From: Mycoplasma sp. CAG:956
GTDB taxonomy: Bacteria > Bacillota_I > Bacilli_A > RF39 > UBA660
Assembly: GCA_000433475.1 (NCBI GenBank)
Contig: HF993110.1
Coordinates: 124,001-188,000 of the forward strand
Direction: 5' to 3'
Length of the DNA: 64,000 nt
The translations under genes were made by a program, and so were the position numbers. The notes below the pieces were generated by a model, which made no database searches, was not told the origin of the DNA, and saw only the letters and a program-made list of their open reading frames with translations. Below are positions 23,975-32,892 of the stretch, piece by piece. Position 1 is the stretch's first letter, and each line of letters starts with the position of its first letter.

Positions 23975-25285
23975 ATGCGTATTTATAACTCACTTACAGA
24001 TAAATTAGAAGAATTTAAACCAATTAGAGAAGGTAAAGTAAGCATGTATGTTTGTGGTCCAACTGTTTACAACTATGTTCACATTGGCAACATGCGCCCT
24101 GCTATAACTTTTGATATGGTAAGAAATTATTTAGAATACCTAGGATATGAAGTTACTTATGCTTCTAATTTTACTGATATTAACCCTAAAATCATTAAAG
24201 CTGCTGAAGAACTTGGCATTACTGAAAGGGAAGTTGCTAACAAATTTATTGCTGCTTATCTAAAAGATTTGGAAGACTACCAATGCGGTAAAATCGATGT
24301 TCATCCAACCGTTTTAGAAAATTTAGATAATATTTATACATTTATTCAAAAATTAATTGAAAAAGGCTATGCTTATGAAGTCGATGGTGATGTTTACTTT
24401 CGTGTAAATAAAATTAAAGATTATGGTTGTCTTTCTAACAATACCTTAGATGAACTAGAAAGTGGAGCACGTCTAGAAATAGATGAAAAAAAGGAAGATC
24501 CATTAGACTTTGCTTTATGGCGCAAATCAATCGAAGGTGAGCATTTTACATCACCTTGGGGTGAAGGTATTCCTGGTTGGCATACTGAATGTGTGGTTAT
24601 GATTAATAGTATTTTTGGCGAAAAAATCGATATTCACGGAGGCGGTGTTGATTTGAAATTTCCACACCATGAAAACGAAATCGCTCAAAGCATGGCATTA
24701 AATAATAATCACTTAGCTAACTATTGGATGCATAATGGTCACATTAATGTTGAAGGTGTTAAAATGAGTAAATCATTAGGGAACTTCATATTAGCCAAAG
24801 ACTTTATCAAAAATAGTAAAGCTAATATTGTTAAACTTGCAATGTTTAAAACACACTACCGCTTACCATTTAATATAAAAGAAGAATTATTTAAAGAATG
24901 TGGCCTTTTGGATGATAAAATCTATAACACCTTAAAACAAGCCAACTTACAAATCCAAGTGAGTAACATTACTATAAATCAAGTAAAACAAGACGAAAAT
25001 ATCAATAAAATCATGGATGAAGATTTTAATACTCCAAATTTAATAACCTATCTTTTAGAGCTTATAAAAGAATTGAATACTGCCATTCGTAATAAGGGTG
25101 AAATCAGCTTGTTATATGATAAAATAAATTTAATTATAAACATTCTTGGCCTTCATTATGATTTAAAAACATTAAGTGAAGATGATAAAAAAACATATCA
25201 AGAATGGTTAAAAGCTAAAGAAAATAAAGATTATACTAAGGCCGATGAACTAAGAAAAACTTTAGTAAATAATAATATACTTTAA
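23975..25285 (+). CDS. cysS: cysteinyl-tRNA synthetase
   Basis: A 436-residue class I aminoacyl-tRNA synthetase. The N-terminal C-G-P-T-V-Y-N-Y-V-H-I-G-N carries the first zinc Cys and the HIGH-type signature; GWHTECVVM and PHHENEIAQS supply the other zinc ligands; V-K-M-S-K-S-L is the KMSKS loop. The C-terminal anticodon-binding region is shorter than in E. coli, which is common in Firmicutes. An extended -10 (TG-G-TATGAT) precedes it. The 60-odd nt leader is too short for a T-box. Its usual partners mrnC-rlmB are 20 kb away here. Confidence 0.96.
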   Translation: MRIYNSLTDKLEEFKPIREGKVSMYVCGPTVYNYVHIGNMRPAITFDMVRNYLEYLGYEVTYASNFTDINPKIIKAAEELGITEREVANKFIAAYLKDLEDYQCGKIDVHPTVLENLDNIYTFIQKLIEKGYAYEVDGDVYFRVNKIKDYGCLSNNTLDELESGARLEIDEKKEDPLDFALWRKSIEGEHFTSPWGEGIPGWHTECVVMINSIFGEKIDIHGGGVDLKFPHHENEIAQSMALNNNHLANYWMHNGHINVEGVKMSKSLGNFILAKDFIKNSKANIVKLAMFKTHYRLPFNIKEELFKECGLLDDKIYNTLKQANLQIQVSNITINQVKQDENINKIMDEDFNTPNLITYLLELIKELNTAIRNKGEISLLYDKINLIINILGLHYDLKTLSEDDKKTYQEWLKAKENKDYTKADELRKTLVNNNIL

Positions 25286-25307
25286 GTAGTAAAAAAATAG
25301 GAGTAAG

Positions 25308-25982
25308 ATGGATACATTATTAATATTTTTAATTATACTAATACCATTACTAGCTCAAATTAAAATAACTAGTAGTTATAATAAATATAAAAAAGAAAAA
25401 AATATTTGTAATTTAACTGGGCAAGAAGTAGCAAGAAAAATTTTAGATGAAAATGGTTTAAATAACATTCATATTGTTGAAATAAATGGCGAATTAACTG
25501 ACCATTATGACTCAGAAAGAAAGGTTATACGCTTATCAGCAGATATATTTCATGGTAATACCCTAGCTGCAGCTGCCGTAGCGGCTCATGAATGTGGGCA
25601 TGCAATCCAAGATAAAGAAAATTATACTTTTTTAAGAATGCGTTCCGCAATTTATCCTGTTGTAAATGCAGCAACTAGTATTTCTTATTATATAATTTTT
25701 GCAGGACTTTTGTTTCAAGCCTTTAAGCTTGCTTATATAGGTATTGCTCTAACTTGCTGCGGATTACTATTTCAATTAGTGACCTTACCAGTAGAATTTG
25801 ATGCTTCTAAACGAGCTTTACAAAAATTAGAAGATTATCATTTACTATCATCATCAGAAATTGATGGGGCTAGAAGCGTTTTAACGGCAGCAGCATTAAC
25901 GTATGTTGCAGGCATAATCGCCTCAGTATTACAAATAATAAGACTTTTACTAATTACTCGTAATGAAGAACGTAACAAGTGA
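25308..25982 (+). CDS. zinc-dependent membrane metallopeptidase (YugP family)
   Basis: A 224-residue protein matching the YugP/Peptidase_Mx family in length and layout: an N-terminal membrane helix, the zinc site VAAHECGHAIQ (HEXXH with E-x-x-x-D downstream at LPVEFDASKRA), and two or three further membrane segments. It probably cleaves membrane or membrane-proximal substrates; none is known. It follows cysS by 22 nt and is likely cotranscribed. It ends with TGA, which helps show UGA is a stop. Confidence 0.9.
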   Translation: MDTLLIFLIILIPLLAQIKITSSYNKYKKEKNICNLTGQEVARKILDENGLNNIHIVEINGELTDHYDSERKVIRLSADIFHGNTLAAAAVAAHECGHAIQDKENYTFLRMRSAIYPVVNAATSISYYIIFAGLLFQAFKLAYIGIALTCCGLLFQLVTLPVEFDASKRALQKLEDYHLLSSSEIDGARSVLTAAALTYVAGIIASVLQIIRLLLITRNEERNK

Positions 25983-25988
25983 TTTTGA

Positions 25989-26015
25989 AACTTCTATATT
26001 TTAGGAGTTTTTTTC
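25989..26015 (+). terminator. intrinsic terminator
   Basis: AACTTCT (25989-25995) pairs with AGGAGTT (26003-26009, one wobble) followed by T-tract; ends the cysS unit. Confidence 0.65.
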
Positions 26016-26088
26016 TTTGTGTTTTCTTATACATAAAGTTTTATTTCATCACCAAGTAGAAACTATTTTAGCTCAAAAACTTTTTTCC

Positions 26089-26117
26089 TTGTAAATTTTT
26101 CCTATTTGTGTTAATAT
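26089..26117 (+). promoter_or_regulatory. promoter of the unknown three-gene operon
   Basis: TTGTAA (26089-26094), 17-bp spacer, TAATAT (26112-26117), 22 nt before the first start codon. Confidence 0.65.
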
Positions 26118-26139
26118 AACAGCCGAATGGGGGATATAT

Positions 26140-26394
26140 ATGAGAATCGGTGATATTAAAGTTATCGATAATGTAAATTATCTCATCTTAGATATACTAG
26201 AGAAAAATAATAATATTTATGTTATGGTTACTAAATTAAATGAAAATAATGAACCAACAATGGATGAATACAAGGTATACAAAATTATAGAAAACAAATG
26301 GCAATTAGAAGAAAACAAGCAAACTTTAAATGAATTATTGCCAATTTTTACAAAGAATATTAACAATATGTTAAATAAACTAATGGGGGAATAA
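26140..26394 (+). CDS. small acidic protein, first gene of unknown operon
   Basis: An 84-residue protein with an N-terminal run of beta strands (IGDIKVIDNVNYLILDILEKNNNIYVMVTKL) and a C-terminal helix. The pattern recalls DUF1292-like small beta proteins, but the match is weak. No signal peptide. GGGGGAT precedes the ATG. It lies 2 nt before the 808-residue gene. The third gene of the operon encodes a protein of similar size and strand pattern, so the large protein is flanked by two look-alike small partners. Confidence 0.6.
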   Translation: MRIGDIKVIDNVNYLILDILEKNNNIYVMVTKLNENNEPTMDEYKVYKIIENKWQLEENKQTLNELLPIFTKNINNMLNKLMGE

Positions 26395-26396
26395 AA

Positions 26397-28823
26397 ATGA
26401 AAAAAGATATAGTAAACTTAAGTAAAGAAGAATATGAATATTTAAAAAGTATAGATTTAAATTTAACAAAAGAAACAGAAATTTATTTTGATTATGATCT
26501 AATCATGGCAAATATTGACAAGACACCAAGAGAAATAATTCAAATGGATGATACCATTGATAGAAGATTCTTATCATGGTTTGATAAATTATTTGCTAGT
26601 AATCTTGAAAACTTTTTTGGAGATTATTATAAAACTAATATTAGTGGTAATAAAGCACCAGGAAATGAAAAATGTCCATTAAATAATAAAGAAAGTGAAG
26701 AATATAAAGATTATATTAAGTATAAAAAAATATTTGCTTTATCTTTAAGAGCCATGGCTTGTGGAAAAGCTAAAGCAATACAAGAAGCTTTCAATTCTAG
26801 TGGTAATATTTGTCAAATTGAAAATGAAGCTGCAAAAGAATATACACATTCAATGAAAGAACTTATTGGTGATGATTTTACCAAACCATCATCTGACTAT
26901 ATAATTATTGATAACCGAGTAGAACTATATAAAAGTATAATAAAAGATAGAAAAAAACCAAAATTAGCTTCATCAACTAGCTTCGATGATATCATACAAA
27001 TAGTAGAAAAAAGTCTTAATAAAAAGGAACTTACTGACAAAGAAGCAGAAATAGATGATTATATTGCTGATACTCTAGGCTATGACTCTGTTTATGATGC
27101 CATAAATCCTAGAAGCTGTTATTATGTTGATAACTATCTAAATTTAATCTTTATTATCAGAGCTTTAGCAGATAGTTCTCAAAATAAAGATTATTCTAAA
27201 GTATATAAACAAGTTTTATCTCAGAAGAAAGATATTTCTCAAGATGTTGATGAAGTAATGCCAAAAGGATATAAAAATACAGAAATAGGCAAAGCTCTCT
27301 TAGAGTTAGATGCTTATATTGTTGGAATAAACGTATCTAATATATATCAAGAATATAGTCAATATCTTATTAATAATGCAGCTAACTTTGGCATTTTAGG
27401 TAATACTGATGGTTTAAGTAAGGAAGAAATAGCTACTAAAAATCAAGAGTATTTTGATAGAAAAGACCATGGTAAAGAAGTAGCTTATCAAGTTGACTAT
27501 AAAGATGGTACATATGAATTTAATCCTAAATTAACTGATAGTGAAATTGATAATGATAAAAAAACAATAAGCGATGTTCGTAATAAATTAGAAAATGATA
27601 ATGCCAAACAGGCAATTACTAATGACTTAATAGCTATTATCGATAAATTAATAGATAAAAAAGAATTAAATGAAAGTGAACGTGCTTTATTAACTAGCAA
27701 TGGTATTGCTGAAAACTTAAGTGAAGATGAATTAAAAGCCAAAAAATCTGAATTAAATAATACTTATAATAATTTACATAACGAAGCTAATACAAGAGCT
27801 AATAAAATAAAAGCCTTAGTTAAAGCTAGTGATATTATTGGCTATAAGAAAAAAGCTGCTAAAAATAAAGACAAAGTGATCAACAAGACTCCAGCACTAG
27901 AAAAATGGACAAAAAACATTGCTAAAGTAGCCTTCCCATTCTTAGGAGGAGCCATAGGAGCCAACTTAGCCTTCGTTTTAGGACCAGTTGGCATTGTGGC
28001 TACAAATGCTATTGGTATTTTCATTATTACTCAAGCAAGAGCTTACGCTAATATTTTAGAAGAACAAGAACTAAATGGTGATGAAATAGAAATTGAATCT
28101 ATTGAAAAACCAACTAATAAAGTTTGTAACAAAGTAAGTAGCTTACTTCGTAAAGCACATTTAGACAAAATATCCAAATTCAATATGTTTGAAAAATTAT
28201 CAAATACCAGATTTAAAGCTGTAAATAAGTTCTTTGGTAACAAAGATGTATTAAGAATTATTGCTAATACTGTTACTACTGGGTTAATTGCTATGGATTT
28301 AGGAGCTTTGAAAAATGCTATTTCTAACAAGCTTGCTGCTAAAAATCAACAAAGTAATACAGTTGAAAATCCAAGTAAGGAAACTGGAAATACTGACCCA
28401 AGTGCTGGGAATACTGAGCCTAGTATTGATGCCAGCACAGGTACAGGTTCTAATCTTGGCGATAGCAATGTGCATACCGACCCAGAACCAATTTCGATGA
28501 AACTAGGAGATAATATCGGCTCTGATAGCCAAATTCTTAACGGTTACAAAACTTCTTATGATGCTTATAACGGTGTAAATTCTGTTCGTTTGAATCAAGA
28601 TATTCTAAATGACGGTAATACAATTATTAAAAATCTTTTCTACAACAATAATGGTAAAATGGTTAAATTGCCAATTAATCAAGGTGAAGATATAGCTGAT
28701 GCCATTGCTAGATTAGGTATTGACCCTAAAGATGTTGTAGCTAACCTTACTAATGCAAGTGGTACCGGTAGAGCTTGGGCAAGCATAGGCGATGTAGCTA
28801 AAACTCTAGGAAGAAGTTTATAA
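26397..28823 (+). CDS. large membrane protein of unknown function
   Basis: An 808-residue protein with no domain I recognise. Residues 1 to about 505 are soluble, helical and highly charged, with no signal peptide, so probably cytoplasmic. Two adjacent hydrophobic helices (about 510-546, A-F-P-F-L-G-G-A-I-G and P-V-G-I-V-A-T-N-A-I-G) and a third (about 618-640) follow. Next come a Ser/Thr/Asn/Pro-rich linker (about 650-705) and a terminal domain of about 100 residues (N-G-Y-K-T-S-Y-D-A-Y-N; A-S-G-T-G-R-A-W-A-S-I-G-D-V-A). Three membrane spans would place this last domain outside. It is the centrepiece of a compact operon; its stop overlaps the next start. Confidence 0.65.
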   Translation: MKKDIVNLSKEEYEYLKSIDLNLTKETEIYFDYDLIMANIDKTPREIIQMDDTIDRRFLSWFDKLFASNLENFFGDYYKTNISGNKAPGNEKCPLNNKESEEYKDYIKYKKIFALSLRAMACGKAKAIQEAFNSSGNICQIENEAAKEYTHSMKELIGDDFTKPSSDYIIIDNRVELYKSIIKDRKKPKLASSTSFDDIIQIVEKSLNKKELTDKEAEIDDYIADTLGYDSVYDAINPRSCYYVDNYLNLIFIIRALADSSQNKDYSKVYKQVLSQKKDISQDVDEVMPKGYKNTEIGKALLELDAYIVGINVSNIYQEYSQYLINNAANFGILGNTDGLSKEEIATKNQEYFDRKDHGKEVAYQVDYKDGTYEFNPKLTDSEIDNDKKTISDVRNKLENDNAKQAITNDLIAIIDKLIDKKELNESERALLTSNGIAENLSEDELKAKKSELNNTYNNLHNEANTRANKIKALVKASDIIGYKKKAAKNKDKVINKTPALEKWTKNIAKVAFPFLGGAIGANLAFVLGPVGIVATNAIGIFIITQARAYANILEEQELNGDEIEIESIEKPTNKVCNKVSSLLRKAHLDKISKFNMFEKLSNTRFKAVNKFFGNKDVLRIIANTVTTGLIAMDLGALKNAISNKLAAKNQQSNTVENPSKETGNTDPSAGNTEPSIDASTGTGSNLGDSNVHTDPEPISMKLGDNIGSDSQILNGYKTSYDAYNGVNSVRLNQDILNDGNTIIKNLFYNNNGKMVKLPINQGEDIADAIARLGIDPKDVVANLTNASGTGRAWASIGDVAKTLGRSL

Positions 28824-29080
28824 TGAAGGATAAAATAATTAATTTAAAAGATGGAACTTCTATTTACATAGCTGATGAAATGGATTATCAAGGAAGAAGA
28901 TACGTTTACGGCTTACAATATGATAAAATGACTACCAATGTTACTGCTAAATACTATATATTAGAAGTTGTTGTTAGCGATAACAAATTAAAATTAAAAA
29001 AGATAGAAGATAAAAATTTGAAAGATGAAATTTATACTAAATTTACATCTAACCAGTTTGCTAAAATTTTAGAAGATTAA
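28823..29080 (+). CDS. small beta-rich protein, third gene of unknown operon
   Basis: An 85-residue protein: LKDGTSIYIADEMDYQGRRYVYGLQYD, then two more strands and a C-terminal helix, again vaguely like DUF1292-type proteins. The ATG shares one base with the stop of the 808-residue gene (TAATG), indicating translational coupling and probably fixed stoichiometry. No membrane segment. A strong terminator follows, closing the operon. Confidence 0.65.
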   Translation: MKDKIINLKDGTSIYIADEMDYQGRRYVYGLQYDKMTTNVTAKYYILEVVVSDNKLKLKKIEDKNLKDEIYTKFTSNQFAKILED

Positions 29081-29086
29081 ATAAAG

Positions 29087-29116
29087 AGTTTTGCATGAAA
29101 AATGCAAAACTTTTTC
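29087..29116 (+). terminator. strong intrinsic terminator
   Basis: A perfect 10-bp stem (29087-29096 with 29102-29111), 5-nt loop and T-run. Confidence 0.85.
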
Positions 29117-29169
29117 TAAAATTATAGAATAAAAAAATATCCTAATGTATAATAATTAAGAGGTTTAAT

Positions 29170-30075
29170 ATGCACGAAGTAATAACAGTTCAAAAATTTA
29201 GTGAAAACGAATGGCTTATTGATGGCATTCTAGAAGGCAATCAAAATGCTCAAAATGTTGTAATAATGCTTCATGAAGGTGGCTACAACCGAGATGAAAA
29301 TGGTCTTTTCCCTGTAATTGAAGGCAGTGCAATCAAAAAAGAAAATAATAAAATAATTTTTCAAACAAAAAGCTATGGCAACTATGAAATCCTAACAAAC
29401 TCCTTAATTAAAAATGATGAGTTTGCTACATTTCGCTATGACCTTCGCAATCATGGTAAAAGTCTAGTAAACGATAAAATGGATAAACGTGATACTTTAT
29501 ATATGCGTCTTGCCAAAGACTTACGCGATGTAATTAAATATTTAAAAAATAAGTATTCTTTTAAAAAAATATATTTCATCGGTACTGGCATAGGAGCTTT
29601 AGTAATTGAATATTATTTAACGAAAATAAATGATATACCTTTGAATGACATAAAACAAATACACCTTATTTGTCCTAATTCGCCAAAAATAATCTATAAT
29701 CTTAATCCTAAATATCAATTTAGCTATCAAAAACAAGAATACTTACTTCACCATAATACACAATTTACTAAAATAAAAGGAATATTTGAAGGCAAAAAAA
29801 CTATCTATGAAGCTGAAGAAAACTACGATATTGAAATAGAATTTGCTAAATTGCAACTAAAAACGATTTATTATTTATCAACAACAGATAAATTAATTCC
29901 TTTAGAACTTTATCTTAAAATATTAAATAAGGCTCAAGAAATAAATCATAATATACAATATGAAATCATTACTAAATTGAATGATTATGGCAATACCGAT
30001 CATGGTTTGTATGACAAAGAATCTAGTACATACCTTTTGAAACAAATATATCAAATTATTATTGATAATCATTAG
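29170..30075 (+). CDS. alpha/beta-hydrolase-fold protein lacking the nucleophile Ser
   Basis: A 301-residue cytoplasmic protein with alpha/beta-hydrolase landmarks: an oxyanion-side H-E-G-G near 43-46, D-L-R-N-H-G-K-S at 91-98, an acid D240 (S-T-T-D-K-L-I-P) and His278 (D-H-G-L-Y-D). At the nucleophile elbow, residues 138-142, it reads G-T-G-I-G where active enzymes have G-x-S-x-G; the codon is GGC, so there is no Ser. It may be a non-catalytic relative or use another residue. RBS AGAGG. No neighbouring gene defines a substrate. Confidence 0.75.
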   Translation: MHEVITVQKFSENEWLIDGILEGNQNAQNVVIMLHEGGYNRDENGLFPVIEGSAIKKENNKIIFQTKSYGNYEILTNSLIKNDEFATFRYDLRNHGKSLVNDKMDKRDTLYMRLAKDLRDVIKYLKNKYSFKKIYFIGTGIGALVIEYYLTKINDIPLNDIKQIHLICPNSPKIIYNLNPKYQFSYQKQEYLLHHNTQFTKIKGIFEGKKTIYEAEENYDIEIEFAKLQLKTIYYLSTTDKLIPLELYLKILNKAQEINHNIQYEIITKLNDYGNTDHGLYDKESSTYLLKQIYQIIIDNH

Positions 30076-30109
30076 TAAATAATATTTATAAGAAGAAAGG
30101 AAGATAAAA

Positions 30110-31435
30110 ATGAATGAAATAAAATGTCCACACTGCAAGACCGTTTTTCAAATTGATGAACAGTCTTATAATTCAATTGCTAAGCAAGTAAGAGATGAAG
30201 AATTTAGAAAGGATTTACAAGAACGAGAAAAACAATTTAATAGCGAAAAAGATACAGCTTTAGAAATTCAAGAAGCTAATTTAGAAAGAAAATATGAAAA
30301 AGTGAGTCAAACCTTAAAAGATGAATATACAAAAAAACTAAATGACCAACAAGTTAAAATAAACGAATTAACCTCTAAATTAGAAAATATCAATAATGAC
30401 CATGCTAATGCTATAAAACTTCAAGAAACTAAATATCAATTAGAACTACAAGAAGAAAAATCAAAGAATATTCAAGAATTAGAAAAGGTAACAACAAAAT
30501 TAGAAACCTCTAAAAGTGAGTATTTGATAAAAGAAACTTCCTTAAAAGCAACTTATGAAGAAAAATTAAAAGCTAAAGACGAACAAATAGCATATTACAA
30601 AGATTTTAAAGCCAGACAATCTACTAAAATGGTAGGTGAATCTTTAGAGGTACACTGTAATACAGAGTTTAACAAATTAAGACCATTATTTAAAAATGCT
30701 TACTTTGAAAAAGATAATGATGCTAAAACTGGCTCTAAAGGCGATTTCATCTTTAAAGATTATGATGATGAAGGTACCGAAATTACCTCAATAATGTTTG
30801 AAATGAAAAATGAGGCCGATATGACCGCTAGTAAGCATAAGAATGAAGACTTCTTTAAAGAATTAGATAAAGATCGTCATGAAAAAAATTGTGAATATGC
30901 TGTATTAGTATCGCTACTTGAAATTGACAATGACTATTATAATACTGGTATCGTAGATGTTAGTTATCGCTATCCTAAAATGTATGTTATTAGACCTCAA
31001 TTTTTTATTCCTTTAATAACATTAATAAGAAGTATGGGGTTAAATACTTTAGATTATAAGAAGGAACTAGAAATAGTTCAGAATCAAAATATTGATATTT
31101 CTAACTTTGAAGATAGCTTAAATAAATTTAAAAATGATTTTGGTCGTAATTATGCTCTAGCCAGTAAAAAATTTACTACTGCCATTGAGGAAATTGATAA
31201 AACAATTGATCACTTACAAAAAACTAAAGAAGCCTTATTATCAAGCGATAAAAACTTACGAATTGCTAATGATAAAATTGATAACATAACTATTAAGAAG
31301 TTAACTAATAATAGTAAAAGCATTCGTGATATGTTTACTAAATTAAAAGAAGAAAAAGTTATTTCTAAAAAAGGTGATAGTGCTAAAGAAGAAACTGATG
31401 ATAATAAATTATTATCAGAAGATTTAAATGATTAA
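30110..31435 (+). CDS. DUF2130 coiled-coil protein
   Basis: A 441-residue DUF2130-family protein. It starts with a half zinc-ribbon (IKCPHCKTVFQIDE), continues with a long charged coiled coil (about 30-180), then the conserved DUF2130 core (STKMVGESLEVHCNTEFNKLRPLFKNAYFEKDNDAKTGSKGDF and FEMKNEAD), which resembles a nuclease-type fold (E/D-x-K pattern), and a helical C-terminus. The role is not established; the core suggests nucleic-acid processing. RBS AGAAAGGAAG. Ends before a terminator. Confidence 0.85.
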   Translation: MNEIKCPHCKTVFQIDEQSYNSIAKQVRDEEFRKDLQEREKQFNSEKDTALEIQEANLERKYEKVSQTLKDEYTKKLNDQQVKINELTSKLENINNDHANAIKLQETKYQLELQEEKSKNIQELEKVTTKLETSKSEYLIKETSLKATYEEKLKAKDEQIAYYKDFKARQSTKMVGESLEVHCNTEFNKLRPLFKNAYFEKDNDAKTGSKGDFIFKDYDDEGTEITSIMFEMKNEADMTASKHKNEDFFKELDKDRHEKNCEYAVLVSLLEIDNDYYNTGIVDVSYRYPKMYVIRPQFFIPLITLIRSMGLNTLDYKKELEIVQNQNIDISNFEDSLNKFKNDFGRNYALASKKFTTAIEEIDKTIDHLQKTKEALLSSDKNLRIANDKIDNITIKKLTNNSKSIRDMFTKLKEEKVISKKGDSAKEETDDNKLLSEDLND

Positions 31436-31455
31436 TAAAAGTATATTAAGAAATT

Positions 31456-31492
31456 AAAGTCACATATAATACTAATACTAGTGACTTTTTTA
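31456..31492 (+). terminator. intrinsic terminator
   Basis: AAAGTCAC (31456-31463) pairs with GTGACTTT (31481-31488), then T-tract. Confidence 0.75.
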
Positions 31493-31543
31493 AAACTGAT
31501 TGGCATCAACTTTACATAATAATAAAAATATTTATTTAATTTT

Positions 31544-31572
31544 CTGATATTTTTTATAAAATTTGGTATACT
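31544..31572 (+). promoter_or_regulatory. promoter of the alcohol dehydrogenase gene
   Basis: CTGATA (31544-31549), 17-bp spacer and TATACT (31567-31572), 27 nt before the start. Confidence 0.6.
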
Positions 31573-31599
31573 CAAATTAAGGATAGGTGATTTATTTAA

Positions 31600-32628
31600 A
31601 TGAAAGCATTAACTTTGGTAGAACCAAAAAAATTTGCAATAATTGAAAAAGATATACCAGTAGCTACTGGTAATAAGGTTGTTATAAAGGTCAAAAGAAC
31701 TGGAATATGTGGCTCAGATATCCATATGATTTGGCAAACTGGTTATAATGCTGGTACTAATTTTGTTATTGGACATGAATTTGCTGGTGAAATATATGAT
31801 TCAGGTAACAGTACAATATTTAAAAATGGCGATAGAGTTGTTGCCATGGAAATTGGCTCTTGCTTAAAAGATACTTGTGAGTTCTGTGGTACAGGTCATG
31901 AAAATATTTGTGACCATGTTTTAGAAGGCGGTCCAGGTATTGGCTCTGATGGTGGTTATGGACAATATGTTGCTGTAAGAGAGGATATGGTTAGATTCCT
32001 ACCAGATAATGTTAGTTTTACTGCAGGTGCTATGGTAGAACCAGCTTCAATTTCTATGCACGGTTTAAAACTTGCTAAAGTAAATGAAAATAGTAAAGTA
32101 TTAATAACTGGTTGTGGTCCAATTGGAATGTTTGCGGCAGCTTGTGCTCATGCTCTAGATGTTAAAGAAGTTTATATAACCGAGACTAATAACGATAGAA
32201 TAAAATTGGTTACCGATTCAGGCTTTGTAAAGAAGGCTTTTGATGCTAAAGATGACCAAATTGATAATAAGTTAAAAGAAGTAGCACCATCAGGCTTTGA
32301 TGCTGTAATTGAATGCTCTGGTAATCAAAAAGCTAGTACAATGGGATTAAATCATTTGAAAAAAGGTGGCGAAATGGTTTTAATTGCTTATGGCAATGCC
32401 CCAGAAATAAATGTATTTAACTTTGTTAACAATGAATATCATTTGTCAGGTAGCTTGTTCTTTACCACTAAAGAATTTGAAAGTGTTATCAAATTAATGC
32501 ATGAAGGAAAATTAAATCTTGAATCTTATGCTAAAGAGATAGAAATGACAGATGTTCAAACATCATTAGAAAATTTTGAAAAAGGAACGGATTGTCCAAT
32601 CAAATTTGTTATTAAGATGAATGATTAA
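31600..32628 (+). CDS. zinc-dependent medium-chain alcohol/polyol dehydrogenase
   Basis: A 342-residue MDR enzyme. The catalytic zinc residues appear in ICGSDIH (Cys), GHEFAGE (His, Glu), and EPASISMHG; structural zinc Cys are in SCLKDTCEFCGTGHENICDH; the Rossmann motif is GCGPIGMFAAA with an acidic residue after the second strand, favouring NAD. The layout suits the butanediol/sorbitol/threonine dehydrogenase group, oxidising a secondary alcohol. The substrate is unknown. It is a single-gene unit bounded by its own promoter and terminator, not in a sugar operon. Confidence 0.88.
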   Translation: MKALTLVEPKKFAIIEKDIPVATGNKVVIKVKRTGICGSDIHMIWQTGYNAGTNFVIGHEFAGEIYDSGNSTIFKNGDRVVAMEIGSCLKDTCEFCGTGHENICDHVLEGGPGIGSDGGYGQYVAVREDMVRFLPDNVSFTAGAMVEPASISMHGLKLAKVNENSKVLITGCGPIGMFAAACAHALDVKEVYITETNNDRIKLVTDSGFVKKAFDAKDDQIDNKLKEVAPSGFDAVIECSGNQKASTMGLNHLKKGGEMVLIAYGNAPEINVFNFVNNEYHLSGSLFFTTKEFESVIKLMHEGKLNLESYAKEIEMTDVQTSLENFEKGTDCPIKFVIKMND

Positions 32629-32655
32629 AATTAAATAAATATGAATTAATTTAAA

Positions 32656-32697
32656 AAAAGAATAACTATATAACTTTACTGGTGGTTATTCTTTTTT
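32656..32697 (+). terminator. intrinsic terminator
   Basis: An 11-bp stem (32656-32666 with 32685-32695) merging into a T-tract. The following 200 nt to uvrB are AT-rich with no recognised feature. Confidence 0.75.
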
Positions 32698-32892
32698 CTT
32701 GTATTTATTACTGAATAATGCTAGAATTATAGGCGAAAACTTAAGTATTATTAAGATTTAAATAAATGAATTTTAAAAATTAAACTAAAAAATAAGTCTT
32801 ATATATTAAAATAAATAAAAAGTACAGTATTAACACTTAATAATTAATTAAACTAATAATAAATAAATTAAAATTTATTGGAGGAATTAAAT

